From: Streptomyces griseoincarnatus
GTDB lineage: Bacteria; Actinomycetota; Actinomycetes; Streptomycetales; Streptomycetaceae
Assembly: GCA_014649575.1 (NCBI GenBank)
Contig: BMTH01000008.1
Location: forward strand, 186,001-250,000
Length of the DNA: 64,000 nucleotides
Direction of reading: 5' to 3'
The notes below the pieces were generated by a model. That model was not told where the DNA came from. It saw only the letters and a list, made by a program, of their open reading frames with translations, and ran no database searches. Each line of letters starts with the position of its first letter. The first letter of the stretch is position 1. Shown piece by piece: positions 18,747-26,130 of this stretch. The position numbers and the translations under genes were made by a program.

Positions 18747-19748
18747 TCAGTCTCCGAGTGCCGGGATGATCTCCGCGCCGTACGCGTCGATCGTCGTCTC
18801 CTGCGCGTCGTGCATGTCGTACACCGCGAACTGGTCGACCCCGAGGTCACGCAGGGCGCGGAGCTTCCCGATGTGCGCCTCGGGCGGGCCGAGCAGGCAG
18901 AAGCGGTCCACGATCTCGTCGGGGACGAAGTCCGTGGACGGGTTGCCGGCCCGTCCGTGGTGGCTGTAGTCGTAGCCCTCGCGGCCCTTGATGTACTCGG
19001 TGAGCGCCTCGGGGACCATGCCGGAGTGCTCGCCGTAGCGGGAGACCAGGTCGGCGACGTGGTTGCCGACCATTCCGCCGAACCAGCGGCACTGCTCGCG
19101 GGCGTGCGCCAGGTCGTCACCGACGTAGGCGGGAGCGGCGACGCAGATGGTGACGGAGTCCGGGTCGCGGCCTGCCTCGGCGGCGGCGTTCCGCACGGCC
19201 TTCACCATCCACTCGGTCAGGAACGGGTCGGCGAGCTGGAGGATGAAGCCGTCGGCCTTGCGCCCGGTGAGGGCGAGCGCCTTGGGCCCGTAGGCCGCCA
19301 TCCACACCGGCAGCCTGCCGTCGCGGACCCACGGCAGGCGCATCCGCTGCCCGTCGACCTCGGCCTCGCGTCCCTCGGCGAGGTCGCGGATCACCTCGAT
19401 CGCCTCGCCGAGCCGGGCGAGGGTGTTGGGTTTGCGTCCGGCGACGCGCATCGCGGAGTCGCCGCGGCCGATGCCGCACACGGTGCGGTTGCCGAACATG
19501 TCGTTGAGGGTCGCGAAGGTGGAGGCGGTCACCTCCCAGGTGCGGGTGCCCGGGTTGGTGACCATCGGGCCGACCTTGAGGGTCGTGGTGTTCGCCAGGA
19601 TCTGGCTGTAGATGACGAAGGGTTCCTGCCACAGCACGGCCGAGTCGAAGGTCCACCCGTGGGTGAAGCCGTTGCGTTCGGCGCGCTTCATCAGGCTGAT
19701 CACCCGCGACGCCGGCGGGTCGGTCTGCAGGACGAGGCCGAAGTCCAT
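18747..19748 (-). CDS. TIGR03842-type F420-dependent LLM-class oxidoreductase
   Basis: A 333-residue luciferase-like TIM-barrel oxidoreductase, related to F420-dependent methylenetetrahydromethanopterin reductase. It shows MDFGLVLQTDPPASRVISL, the THGWTFDS segment, LKVGPMVTNPGTRTWEVTAS, GNRTVCGIGRGDSAMRV, VWMAAYGPKALALTGRKADG and VAAPAYVG. The ATG at 19748 has GGAG about 8 nt upstream. TIGR03842 members are recurrent in actinobacterial dihydropyrimidinase operons, but their reaction has not been established as far as I know. In this operon, which lacks a dihydropyrimidine dehydrogenase, an F420-linked redox step on a pyrimidine or its product is a reasonable inference. Confidence 0.85.
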   Translation of the reverse strand: MDFGLVLQTDPPASRVISLMKRAERNGFTHGWTFDSAVLWQEPFVIYSQILANTTTLKVGPMVTNPGTRTWEVTASTFATLNDMFGNRTVCGIGRGDSAMRVAGRKPNTLARLGEAIEVIRDLAEGREAEVDGQRMRLPWVRDGRLPVWMAAYGPKALALTGRKADGFILQLADPFLTEWMVKAVRNAAAEAGRDPDSVTICVAAPAYVGDDLAHAREQCRWFGGMVGNHVADLVSRYGEHSGMVPEALTEYIKGREGYDYSHHGRAGNPSTDFVPDEIVDRFCLLGPPEAHIGKLRALRDLGVDQFAVYDMHDAQETTIDAYGAEIIPALGD

Positions 19749-19759
19749 GCGCTCCGCTC

Positions 19760-21163
19760 CTAGTTGAGGTACTGACAGGTGGAACGCGGGGTGTAGACGC
19801 CGTGTCCGGCGTGCCCGGTGTACTCCCGGTCGGTGACGACCGGGACCCCGCGCGAGAACACGGTCTCGACACGGCCGGTGACCCGCTTGCCCTCGTACGC
19901 CGAGTAGTCGACGTTCATGTGGTGGGTGTCGGCGGACAGGACCTGCTCGGCCGCCGGGTCGTAGATGACGACGTCGGCGTCGGCGCCCGGCGCGATGGTG
20001 CCCTTCTTCGGGTACAGGCCGAACATCCGCGCCGGGGTGGCGCAGGCGATCTCGATCCAGCGGCGGCGGCCGATGTGCCCGTCGAGGACGGCCTGGTGGA
20101 GGAGGTCCATGCGGTTCTCCACGCCCGGCAGCCCGTTGGGGATCTTGGAGAAGTCGCCGCGGCCGAGTTCCTTCTGGCCGCTGAAGCAGAAGGGACAGTG
20201 ATCGGTGGAGACCACCTGGAGGTCGTTGGTGCGCAGCCCCCGCCAGAGCGCCGCCTGGTGCTCCTTGGGGCGCAGGGGCGTGCTGCACACGTACTTGGCG
20301 CCCTCGAAGTCGGGCTCGGCGAGGTTGTCGGTGGACAGGAACAGGTACTGCGGGCAGGTCTCACCGAAGACGGGCAGGCCGTCGTCACGGGCCCGGGCGA
20401 GTTCGGCGACCGCCTCGGTGGCGGAGACGTGCACGACGTAGAGCGGAGCGCCGGCGACCTGCGCGAGGCGGATGGCGCGGTGGGTGGCCTCCGCCTCCAG
20501 GAGAGCCTTGCGGACCTCGCCGTGGAAGCGGGGGTCGGTCTCGCCGCGGGCGAGGGCCTGCTCGACGAGGACGTCGATGGCGATGCCGTTCTCGGCGTGC
20601 ATCATGATGAGACCGCCGTTGTCGGCGGAGCGTTGCATGGCGCGGAGGATCTGTCCGTCGTCGGAGTAGAAGACCCCGGGGTAGGCCATGAACTGCTTGA
20701 AGGAGGTGACGCCCTCTTCCACGAGGAGGTCCATCTCCTTCAGCGTCTCCTGGTTCACGTCCGAGACGATCATGTGGAACGCGTAGTCGATCGCACAGGT
20801 GCCCTCCGCCTTCGCGTGCCAGGTGTCCAGGCCCTCGCGCAGGGTGTGGCCGACGCTCTGCACGGCGAAGTCGACGATGGTGGTGGTGCCGCCCCAGGCG
20901 GCGGCCCGGGTGCCGGTCTCGAAGGTGTCGGAGGCGAAGGTGCCGCCGAAGGGCAGCTCCATGTGGGTGTGCGCGTCCACGCCGCCCGGGATGACGTACT
21001 TGCCGGTGGCATCGACGGTCCGTTCGGCAGTGAAGGCCTCGGCGGCGGGGGTGCCGGAGGCGGCCAAGGCCGCGATGCGGCCGTCCTCCATGAGGACGTC
21101 CGCGTGTACTTCGTCGGAGGCGGTGATGACGAGTCCGCCGCGGATGACTGTGCGGGTGCTCAT
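19760..21163 (-). CDS. hydA: Dihydropyrimidinase (D-hydantoinase)
   Basis: A 467-residue cyclic amidohydrolase that opens the ring of 5,6-dihydropyrimidines or 5-substituted hydantoins to N-carbamoyl amino acids. The metal-site motifs are complete: GGVDAHTHMELP (two His), TSFKQFMAYPGVFYSDD (the Lys to be carboxylated), MMHAENG, PLYVVHVSATEA and STDHCPF with the catalytic Asp. PNGLPGVENRMDLLH is the usual substrate-loop region. The length is typical. ATG at 21163 with GGAGGAG upstream; 11 nt separate its stop from the F420 oxidoreductase start. With the adjacent amidohydrolases it forms the second and third steps of reductive pyrimidine degradation. Confidence 0.94.
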   Translation of the reverse strand: MSTRTVIRGGLVITASDEVHADVLMEDGRIAALAASGTPAAEAFTAERTVDATGKYVIPGGVDAHTHMELPFGGTFASDTFETGTRAAAWGGTTTIVDFAVQSVGHTLREGLDTWHAKAEGTCAIDYAFHMIVSDVNQETLKEMDLLVEEGVTSFKQFMAYPGVFYSDDGQILRAMQRSADNGGLIMMHAENGIAIDVLVEQALARGETDPRFHGEVRKALLEAEATHRAIRLAQVAGAPLYVVHVSATEAVAELARARDDGLPVFGETCPQYLFLSTDNLAEPDFEGAKYVCSTPLRPKEHQAALWRGLRTNDLQVVSTDHCPFCFSGQKELGRGDFSKIPNGLPGVENRMDLLHQAVLDGHIGRRRWIEIACATPARMFGLYPKKGTIAPGADADVVIYDPAAEQVLSADTHHMNVDYSAYEGKRVTGRVETVFSRGVPVVTDREYTGHAGHGVYTPRSTCQYLN

Positions 21164-21248
21164 GTCCGGGTCGCTCCTCCAGGTGGGTACGTGCGGGTTG
21201 TCTGTGGCTTGTCGCGCGGTTCCCCGCGCCCCTTCAGAGTGTTGGCGC

Positions 21249-22091
21249 TCACGGGGTTGCCAGGGGGCCGTAGGCCGACGGGTTGCGGTCGCGGTAGAAC
21301 TGCCAGCGGTCTCGGACCTCTCGGAGTGTGGCCAGGTCCAGGTCGCGGACGACCAGTTCCGTCTCCTTGTCGCTCGCGACCTCGCCGACGAAGCGGGCCT
21401 CCGGGTCGACGAAGTAGCTCGTGCCGTAGAAGTCGTTGTCGCCGTACTCCTCGACGCCCACCCGGTTGATGGCGCCCACGAAGTACTCGTTGGCGACGGC
21501 CGCCGCCGGCTGCTCCAGCTGCCAGAGGTAGCCGGACAGGCCGCGTGAGGTGGCCGACGGGTTGAACACGACCTCCGCGCCCGCCAGTCCGAGCGCGCGC
21601 CAGCCCTCGGGGAAGTGGCGGTCGTAGCAGATGTAGACGCCGATCCGGCCTGCCTGGGTGTCGAAGACGGGCCAGCCGCTGTTGCCGGGGCGGAAGTAGA
21701 ACTTCTCCCAGAACCCCTTCACCTGCGGGATATGGGTCTTGCGGTACTTGCCCAGATAGGAGCCGTCGGCGTCGATCACGGCGGCGGTGTTGTAGAGGAC
21801 GCCGGGCTGCTCCTCCTCGTACATCGGCAGCACCAGGACGAGGTTCAGTTCCCGTGCGAGGCGCCGGAAGCGCTCGACGATCGGGCCGTCGGGGACGCGT
21901 TCGGCGTACTCGTAGAAGGCGGGGTCCTGCACCTGGCAGAAGTACGGTCCGTAGAACAGCTCCTGGAAGCACAGCACATGAGCGCCCTGCGCGGCCGCGT
22001 CGCGCGCGGCCTGCTCGTGGACCTGGATCATCGACTCCTTGTCGCCCGTCCAGGCGGTCTGGAAGACGGCGGCTCGGATCACTCGGCTCAT
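21249..22091 (-). CDS. Nitrilase-superfamily carbamoyl amidohydrolase (beta-ureidopropionase-like), copy 1
   Basis: A 280-residue carbon-nitrogen hydrolase with the Glu44 (CFQELFYGPYF), Lys118 (YLGKYRKTHIPQ) and Cys155 (IGVYICYDRHFPEGWR) triad. It resembles N-carbamoyl-beta-alanine or N-carbamoyl-D-amino-acid amidohydrolases, which release CO2 and NH3 from the product of dihydropyrimidinase. The start ATG at 22091 follows GGAGGT closely. It is the first gene of the downstream half-operon (amidohydrolase, hydA, F420 enzyme, transporter). A closely similar paralogue occurs at 25116-25958; the two differ mainly in the residues around Met90-Tyr100 and at the C terminus, which may mean different substrates. 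Confidence 0.9.
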   Translation of the reverse strand: MSRVIRAAVFQTAWTGDKESMIQVHEQAARDAAAQGAHVLCFQELFYGPYFCQVQDPAFYEYAERVPDGPIVERFRRLARELNLVLVLPMYEEEQPGVLYNTAAVIDADGSYLGKYRKTHIPQVKGFWEKFYFRPGNSGWPVFDTQAGRIGVYICYDRHFPEGWRALGLAGAEVVFNPSATSRGLSGYLWQLEQPAAAVANEYFVGAINRVGVEEYGDNDFYGTSYFVDPEARFVGEVASDKETELVVRDLDLATLREVRDRWQFYRDRNPSAYGPLATP

Positions 22092-22157
22092 CGGGACCTC
22101 CGGTCGCTCGGTGTGCAGTGAGCCTAGGAAGCGGACGAGCGCGCTTTGAGTGGCACC

Positions 22158-22219
22158 GTGTCACGTCTGCCGGGGCGCGGCGTGTCACCGTGTCATCCGC
22201 GGACGATCCCATGTGTCAC
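22158..22219. promoter_or_regulatory. Four GTGTCA(C) repeats before the amidohydrolase-hydA unit
   Basis: GTGTCAC occurs at 22158-22164, 22182-22188 and 22213-22219, and GTGTCAT at 22190-22196, all in the 155-bp gap between the PucR gene (stop at 22247) and the first amidohydrolase gene (start 22091). Direct repeats in this position are candidates for regulator binding, most simply by the neighbouring PucR protein. This is inferred from position and repetition only. Confidence 0.45.
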
Positions 22220-22246
22220 CGCCGTTGCCGCAGGTGGTCGCTCGTT

Positions 22247-23806
22247 TCAGCGTTGTTGCGCGTCGTGCGCGAGGAGTGCGATGTGCAGCGAGGCGGCCTG
22301 TTCGAAGTCGTCCAGGTCCACCCCCAGGCGCGCCTGTATCGCCTCCAGCCGGCGGTACAGCGCCGGCCGGGACACGTGATGCAGCTGCGCGGTGCGGGAC
22401 TTGTTGCGGCCGGTCGCCAGGTACGTGCGCAGTACGGGCAGCAGGTCCTCGCCGGGGTCGCAGAGCAGCCCGGCCAGTTCCCGTTCGGCGAACGACTGCA
22501 CCTGCGGGTCGTCGCGCAACAGCCGGACCAGCCCGCGTAGATGGACGTCCCTCAGCCGCACCACGGGCGGCAGGTCGAGGGCGGCGGCGTCGTCCGCGGC
22601 CGCGTCGGCGACGTGCCGGGCCTCACGCAGCCCGGCGGGCACGTCGTCGAAGGAGGTGCGGGCCGCGGCGGCCGCCACCACGACGTGCTCGTCGGCCGGT
22701 TCGGCGCGCAGCCGGGCCGCGAAGTGCGCGGTGAGCGCCTCGGCGTCCTGGTCGCGGGCGAGGCTGAGCAGCACGGCTGTGGCGGTGGCGGACAGTTCGC
22801 CCGCGATGCCGGGCAGGCCGAGCAGCCGCAGTGTCCGGTCCAGCGAGGCGGCCCGGCGTCCGCGCACCACGAGCGGCACGAACGTGCGCCGGTTGACCGG
22901 GAGTCCGGCGGCGCGGGCGCGGGGCAGCAGGTGGCGGGCCGGTACGGCGCCACCGACCAGGTCGGTGAGCAGGCTCAGCGCGGACTGCTCCTCCCACGAG
23001 CAGCCGGCGCCGCCGAGCATGCGGTGCAGGACGAGCGCCTCGGCGGCCCGGTCGGCGAGCAGCCGCCCGGTCTCGGTGTCGCCCCGGTAGCCGCAGAGCA
23101 CCAGCCGGCCCCACGGCTCGCCCCGCCCGTCCAGTTCCGCGCGGATCCAGCCGTGGCCCTCGCTGCGGCCGGCCTGCCGGGCGATGCGTTCCCAGTCGCG
23201 CAGCACGTCGTCGACGGCGGACCGCTCCCCCGCCGTGCCGAGGACGCGGTGGGCGAGGTTGGTGACGACGACGGGGCAGCCGCTGTGCCGGGCGATCTCG
23301 TCGAGCAGCCGCTGCAGCGGGGCGCCCCCGGTGATGAGCGCGGTGAGTTCGGTGCGGACCGCCTCAGAGAGGCTGACGGCGGCGAACTTCCGCCGCACCA
23401 GCCGGGACTGCACCTCCTCGGTCAACTGGGCGAAGGGGAAGGGGCGGTGGAGCACCACGAGGGGCAGCTGGCAACGCTCCGCCGCCCGCCGCATGGCCTC
23501 CGGCGGGGACGGGAACGCCCGGCCGAGACCGAGGACCACGGCGGACGCCTCGGCGCGGTGCAGGGAGCGGACGTACTCGGTCTGCTTGTGCTCGTCACCG
23601 GCGAGCAGCACCCCGGTGGTGAGCACCATCTCCCCGCCGCTGAGCATCACGCCGACGTCGGCTGCCTCGGCGACGTGCACCCAGCGCACCGGCCGGTCCA
23701 GCCGGCCGGCCCCGGCCACCACCTCGGGCTCCCCGGCGAGCACCCGCTCCAGGGCGAGGACCTGCCGGACCGAGAGGGCCGGTACCGGTGGCTCCCAGGT
23801 GGTCAT
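22247..23806 (-). CDS. PucR family transcriptional regulator of the pyrimidine/hydantoin cluster
   Basis: A 519-residue regulator with the PucR layout. Residues of about 8-125 are the purine-catabolism PucR N-terminal domain (SVRQVLALERVLAGEPEV, VRWVHVAEAADVGVML, GGEMVLTTGVLL). A GGDEF-related middle region follows. The last 60 residues are the PucR-type helix-turn-helix (LLPVLRTYLATGRNKSRTA, HVSRPALYRRLEAIQARLGVDLDD). The ATG at 23806 has GGAGGA upstream. It is encoded inside the cluster it probably controls, between the aminotransferase and the second amidohydrolase unit. Members of this family respond to nitrogen-rich ring compounds or their breakdown products. Confidence 0.9.
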   Translation of the reverse strand: MTTWEPPVPALSVRQVLALERVLAGEPEVVAGAGRLDRPVRWVHVAEAADVGVMLSGGEMVLTTGVLLAGDEHKQTEYVRSLHRAEASAVVLGLGRAFPSPPEAMRRAAERCQLPLVVLHRPFPFAQLTEEVQSRLVRRKFAAVSLSEAVRTELTALITGGAPLQRLLDEIARHSGCPVVVTNLAHRVLGTAGERSAVDDVLRDWERIARQAGRSEGHGWIRAELDGRGEPWGRLVLCGYRGDTETGRLLADRAAEALVLHRMLGGAGCSWEEQSALSLLTDLVGGAVPARHLLPRARAAGLPVNRRTFVPLVVRGRRAASLDRTLRLLGLPGIAGELSATATAVLLSLARDQDAEALTAHFAARLRAEPADEHVVVAAAAARTSFDDVPAGLREARHVADAAADDAAALDLPPVVRLRDVHLRGLVRLLRDDPQVQSFAERELAGLLCDPGEDLLPVLRTYLATGRNKSRTAQLHHVSRPALYRRLEAIQARLGVDLDDFEQAASLHIALLAHDAQQR

Positions 23807-23832
23807 GGCGGCGTCCTCCGGTGGGTGTCGGA

Positions 23833-25119
23833 CTACTGGATGCTCCTCAGGGCGTCCTCGAGGATCGCGGCGCCCTCCTCGGCCTCGGCGACGTTCAGGG
23901 ACAGCGGCGGCGCGACGCGCAGGGCGCTGGTGTCGTGGCCGCCGCCCTTGCCGATGAGCAGACCACCGGCGCGGGCGGCCTCCAGGACGGCGGACGCGGC
24001 GGCGGGGTCTGCCTCGTCGGTGCCGGGCTTCGTCAGCTCGATGCCGATCATCAGGCCGCGTCCGCGTACCTCCCGTACGGCGGGGACGTGGGCGGCGGCG
24101 GCCCGCAGCCGCTCGATGAGCAGGCCGCCGACGCGGCGCGCGTTGCCCTGGAGGTCGTGCTCCAGCAGGTAGGTGAGGTTGGCGAGGCCCGCCGCCATCG
24201 TGATCTGGGTGCCGCCGAACGTGGAGATGCTGTTGGCGTCCAGGCAGTTCATGATCTCGGCGCGGGCGACGACGCCGCCGATGGACATGCCGTTGCCGAT
24301 GCCCTTGGCGAAGGTCAGCATGTCGGGCGGGCCGCTGCGGGCGTGCGCCTGCCAGCCCCAGAAGTGCTCGCCTGTGCGGCCCCAGCCGGTCTGCACCTCG
24401 TCGGAGATCCACAGCACGCCCCGCTCGTGCAGCACTTCACGGAACGCGGCGTAGAGGCCGTCGGGCGGTGAGGTGAAGCCGCCGACGCCCTGGATCGGCT
24501 CGGCGATCAGCGCGGCGGGCGGGCGGCTGTGCCCGAGGAGGTCCTTGAGGTCGTCGACGCAGGCGGCGACGTAGTCGTAGTCGTCGAGGTCGGCGAACGG
24601 GCCACGGGTGCGCACCCCGCCGTGCACGTACAGCGTCTGCAGCGGGGAGAGCGAGGTCGGGGACCAGCCGCGGTTGCCGGTGACGCCGACGGCGCTGAAG
24701 GAACGGCCGTGGTAGCTGTTGCGCATCGCCAGGATCGTGTTGCTGCGCCGGTAGGCGGTGGCGAGCAGCAGCGCGGTGTCGTTGGCCTCGGTGCCCGAGG
24801 TGGTGAAGAAGACGCGGGCGTCGGGGATGCCGCTGAGCTGGGCGATCCGTTCGGCGAGGTCCACCATCGGCCGGTTGAGGTAGAGGGTGGAGGAGTGGAC
24901 GATCCGCTCGGCCTGCTCGGTCACCGCCTTGGTGACCTCGGGCAGGGCGTGGGCGGTCATGGTGGTGAGGATGCCGCCGAAGAAGTCCAGGTAGCGGTTG
25001 CCCCGGGCGTCCCAGACGTGGCGTCCCTCGCCGTGGGTGATCTCCAGGGGCTCGTCGTAGTAGAGGGCGAGCCAGTCGGGGAGGACGGCGCGGTGGCGGC
25101 CGAGCAGGTCGTCGTTCAC
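23833..25119 (-). CDS. Class III (omega) aminotransferase, probable beta-alanine or related transaminase
   Basis: A 428-residue PLP enzyme of the class III aminotransferase family. Visible motifs are FFTTSGTEANDTALLLA, RNSYHGRSFSAVG, AALIAEPIQGVGGF, LWISDEVQTGWGRTG and LTFAKGIGNGMSIGG with the PLP-binding Lys. The start is the GTG at 25117-25119, overlapping the stop of the upstream amidohydrolase by 4 nt (GTGA), so the two are coupled. Because the upstream reactions give beta-alanine or a beta-amino acid, the likely role is its transamination to malonate semialdehyde or an equivalent, but alanine-glyoxylate-type activity is also possible. Confidence 0.9.
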   Translation of the reverse strand: MNDDLLGRHRAVLPDWLALYYDEPLEITHGEGRHVWDARGNRYLDFFGGILTTMTAHALPEVTKAVTEQAERIVHSSTLYLNRPMVDLAERIAQLSGIPDARVFFTTSGTEANDTALLLATAYRRSNTILAMRNSYHGRSFSAVGVTGNRGWSPTSLSPLQTLYVHGGVRTRGPFADLDDYDYVAACVDDLKDLLGHSRPPAALIAEPIQGVGGFTSPPDGLYAAFREVLHERGVLWISDEVQTGWGRTGEHFWGWQAHARSGPPDMLTFAKGIGNGMSIGGVVARAEIMNCLDANSISTFGGTQITMAAGLANLTYLLEHDLQGNARRVGGLLIERLRAAAAHVPAVREVRGRGLMIGIELTKPGTDEADPAAASAVLEAARAGGLLIGKGGGHDTSALRVAPPLSLNVAEAEEGAAILEDALRSIQ

Positions 25120-25958
25120 GGGCGCACCAGCCCTTCGTAGGCGTCGGGGCGGCGGTCGCGGTAGAAGGCCCACTGCTGCCGCACCTCGTCGATGAGGTCG
25201 AAGTCGAGGTCCCGGACCACCAGTTCCTCCTTGCTGTCGTCAGCGACCTCGCCGACGAACCGTCCGCGCGGGTCGACGAAGTAGCTGGTGCCGTAGAAGT
25301 CGTTGTCGCCGTACTCCTCGACGCCGACGCGGTTGATGGCGGCGACGAAGTACTCGTTGGCGACGGCCGCCGCGGGCTGCTCCAGCTGCCACAGGTACGC
25401 CGACAGGCCGCGGTGCGTGGCCGACGGGTTGTACACCAACTGGGCTCCGTTGAGTCCGAGTTGCCGCCAGCCCTCCGGGAAGTGGCGGTCGTAGCAGATG
25501 TAGACGCCGACCCGGCCGACGGCGGTGTCGAAGACGGGCCAGCCGAGGTTGCCCGGGCGGAAGTAGAACTTCTCCCAGAACCCCTTCACCTGCGGGATGT
25601 GGTGCTTGCGGTACTTGCCGAGGTAGGTGCCGTCGGCGTCGATCACGGCGGCGGTGTTGTAGTAGTGGCCGGACTGCTCCACCTCGAAGACGGGGGCGAC
25701 GACGACCATGCCGGTCTCGCGGGCCAGGTCCCGCATCCGGCGCACGGTCGGGCCGTCGGGGACCGCCTCGGCCCAGCGGTAGTGCTCGGCGTCCTGGACC
25801 TGGCAGAAGTAGGGGGCGTTGAACACCTCCTGGAACCCGATGACCTTCGCGCCCCGCCGGGCCGCCTCGCGGGCGTGCTCCTCGTGTTTCGCCAGCATGG
25901 ACTCGGTGTCGCCGGTCCAGGTGGCCTGGACCAGGGCGGCGGTTACGACGTTGGGCAT
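25116..25958 (-). CDS. Nitrilase-superfamily carbamoyl amidohydrolase, copy 2
   Basis: A 280-residue paralogue of the protein at 21249-22091, with the same triad positions: Glu44 (GFQEVFNAPYF), Lys118 (YLGKYRKHHIPQ) and Cys155 (VGVYICYDRHFPEGWR). It likely hydrolyses an N-carbamoyl-beta-amino acid. It is the first gene of the upstream half-operon and is translationally coupled to the aminotransferase. The start ATG at 25958 lies about 30 nt downstream of a palindromic operator-like site. Two such enzymes in one cluster may divide N-carbamoyl-beta-alanine from N-carbamoyl-beta-aminoisobutyrate or from a hydantoin-derived product. Confidence 0.9.
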   Translation of the reverse strand: MPNVVTAALVQATWTGDTESMLAKHEEHAREAARRGAKVIGFQEVFNAPYFCQVQDAEHYRWAEAVPDGPTVRRMRDLARETGMVVVAPVFEVEQSGHYYNTAAVIDADGTYLGKYRKHHIPQVKGFWEKFYFRPGNLGWPVFDTAVGRVGVYICYDRHFPEGWRQLGLNGAQLVYNPSATHRGLSAYLWQLEQPAAAVANEYFVAAINRVGVEEYGDNDFYGTSYFVDPRGRFVGEVADDSKEELVVRDLDFDLIDEVRQQWAFYRDRRPDAYEGLVRP

Positions 25959-25990
25959 GAGCTGCTGCTCCTTCGACGCGACGTCAGCGC

Positions 25991-26018
25991 CTCTACGCCC
26001 GTAGAGACGGCCGTAGAG
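25991..26018. promoter_or_regulatory. Palindromic operator-like site with an extra half-site before the catabolic operon
   Basis: CTCTACG (25991-25997) and CGTAGAG (26000-26006) form a perfect 7-bp inverted repeat with a CC spacer. A further CGTAGAG lies at 26012-26018, 12 nt on. The site is 33-60 bp upstream of the first catabolic gene start at 25958, where an operator for a dimeric regulator would be expected. The protein that binds it is not identified. Confidence 0.5.
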
Positions 26019-26130
26019 GGACGAACGTAAGCCTCTCGGACGGCCTTGCCAAGACCATCGTCGTGCGGCCAGTGGAGTCGATCGTGATTGACACCCCTGT
26101 GGGTGAGTGGGCCGGGCCGCCGGCCCCCGG

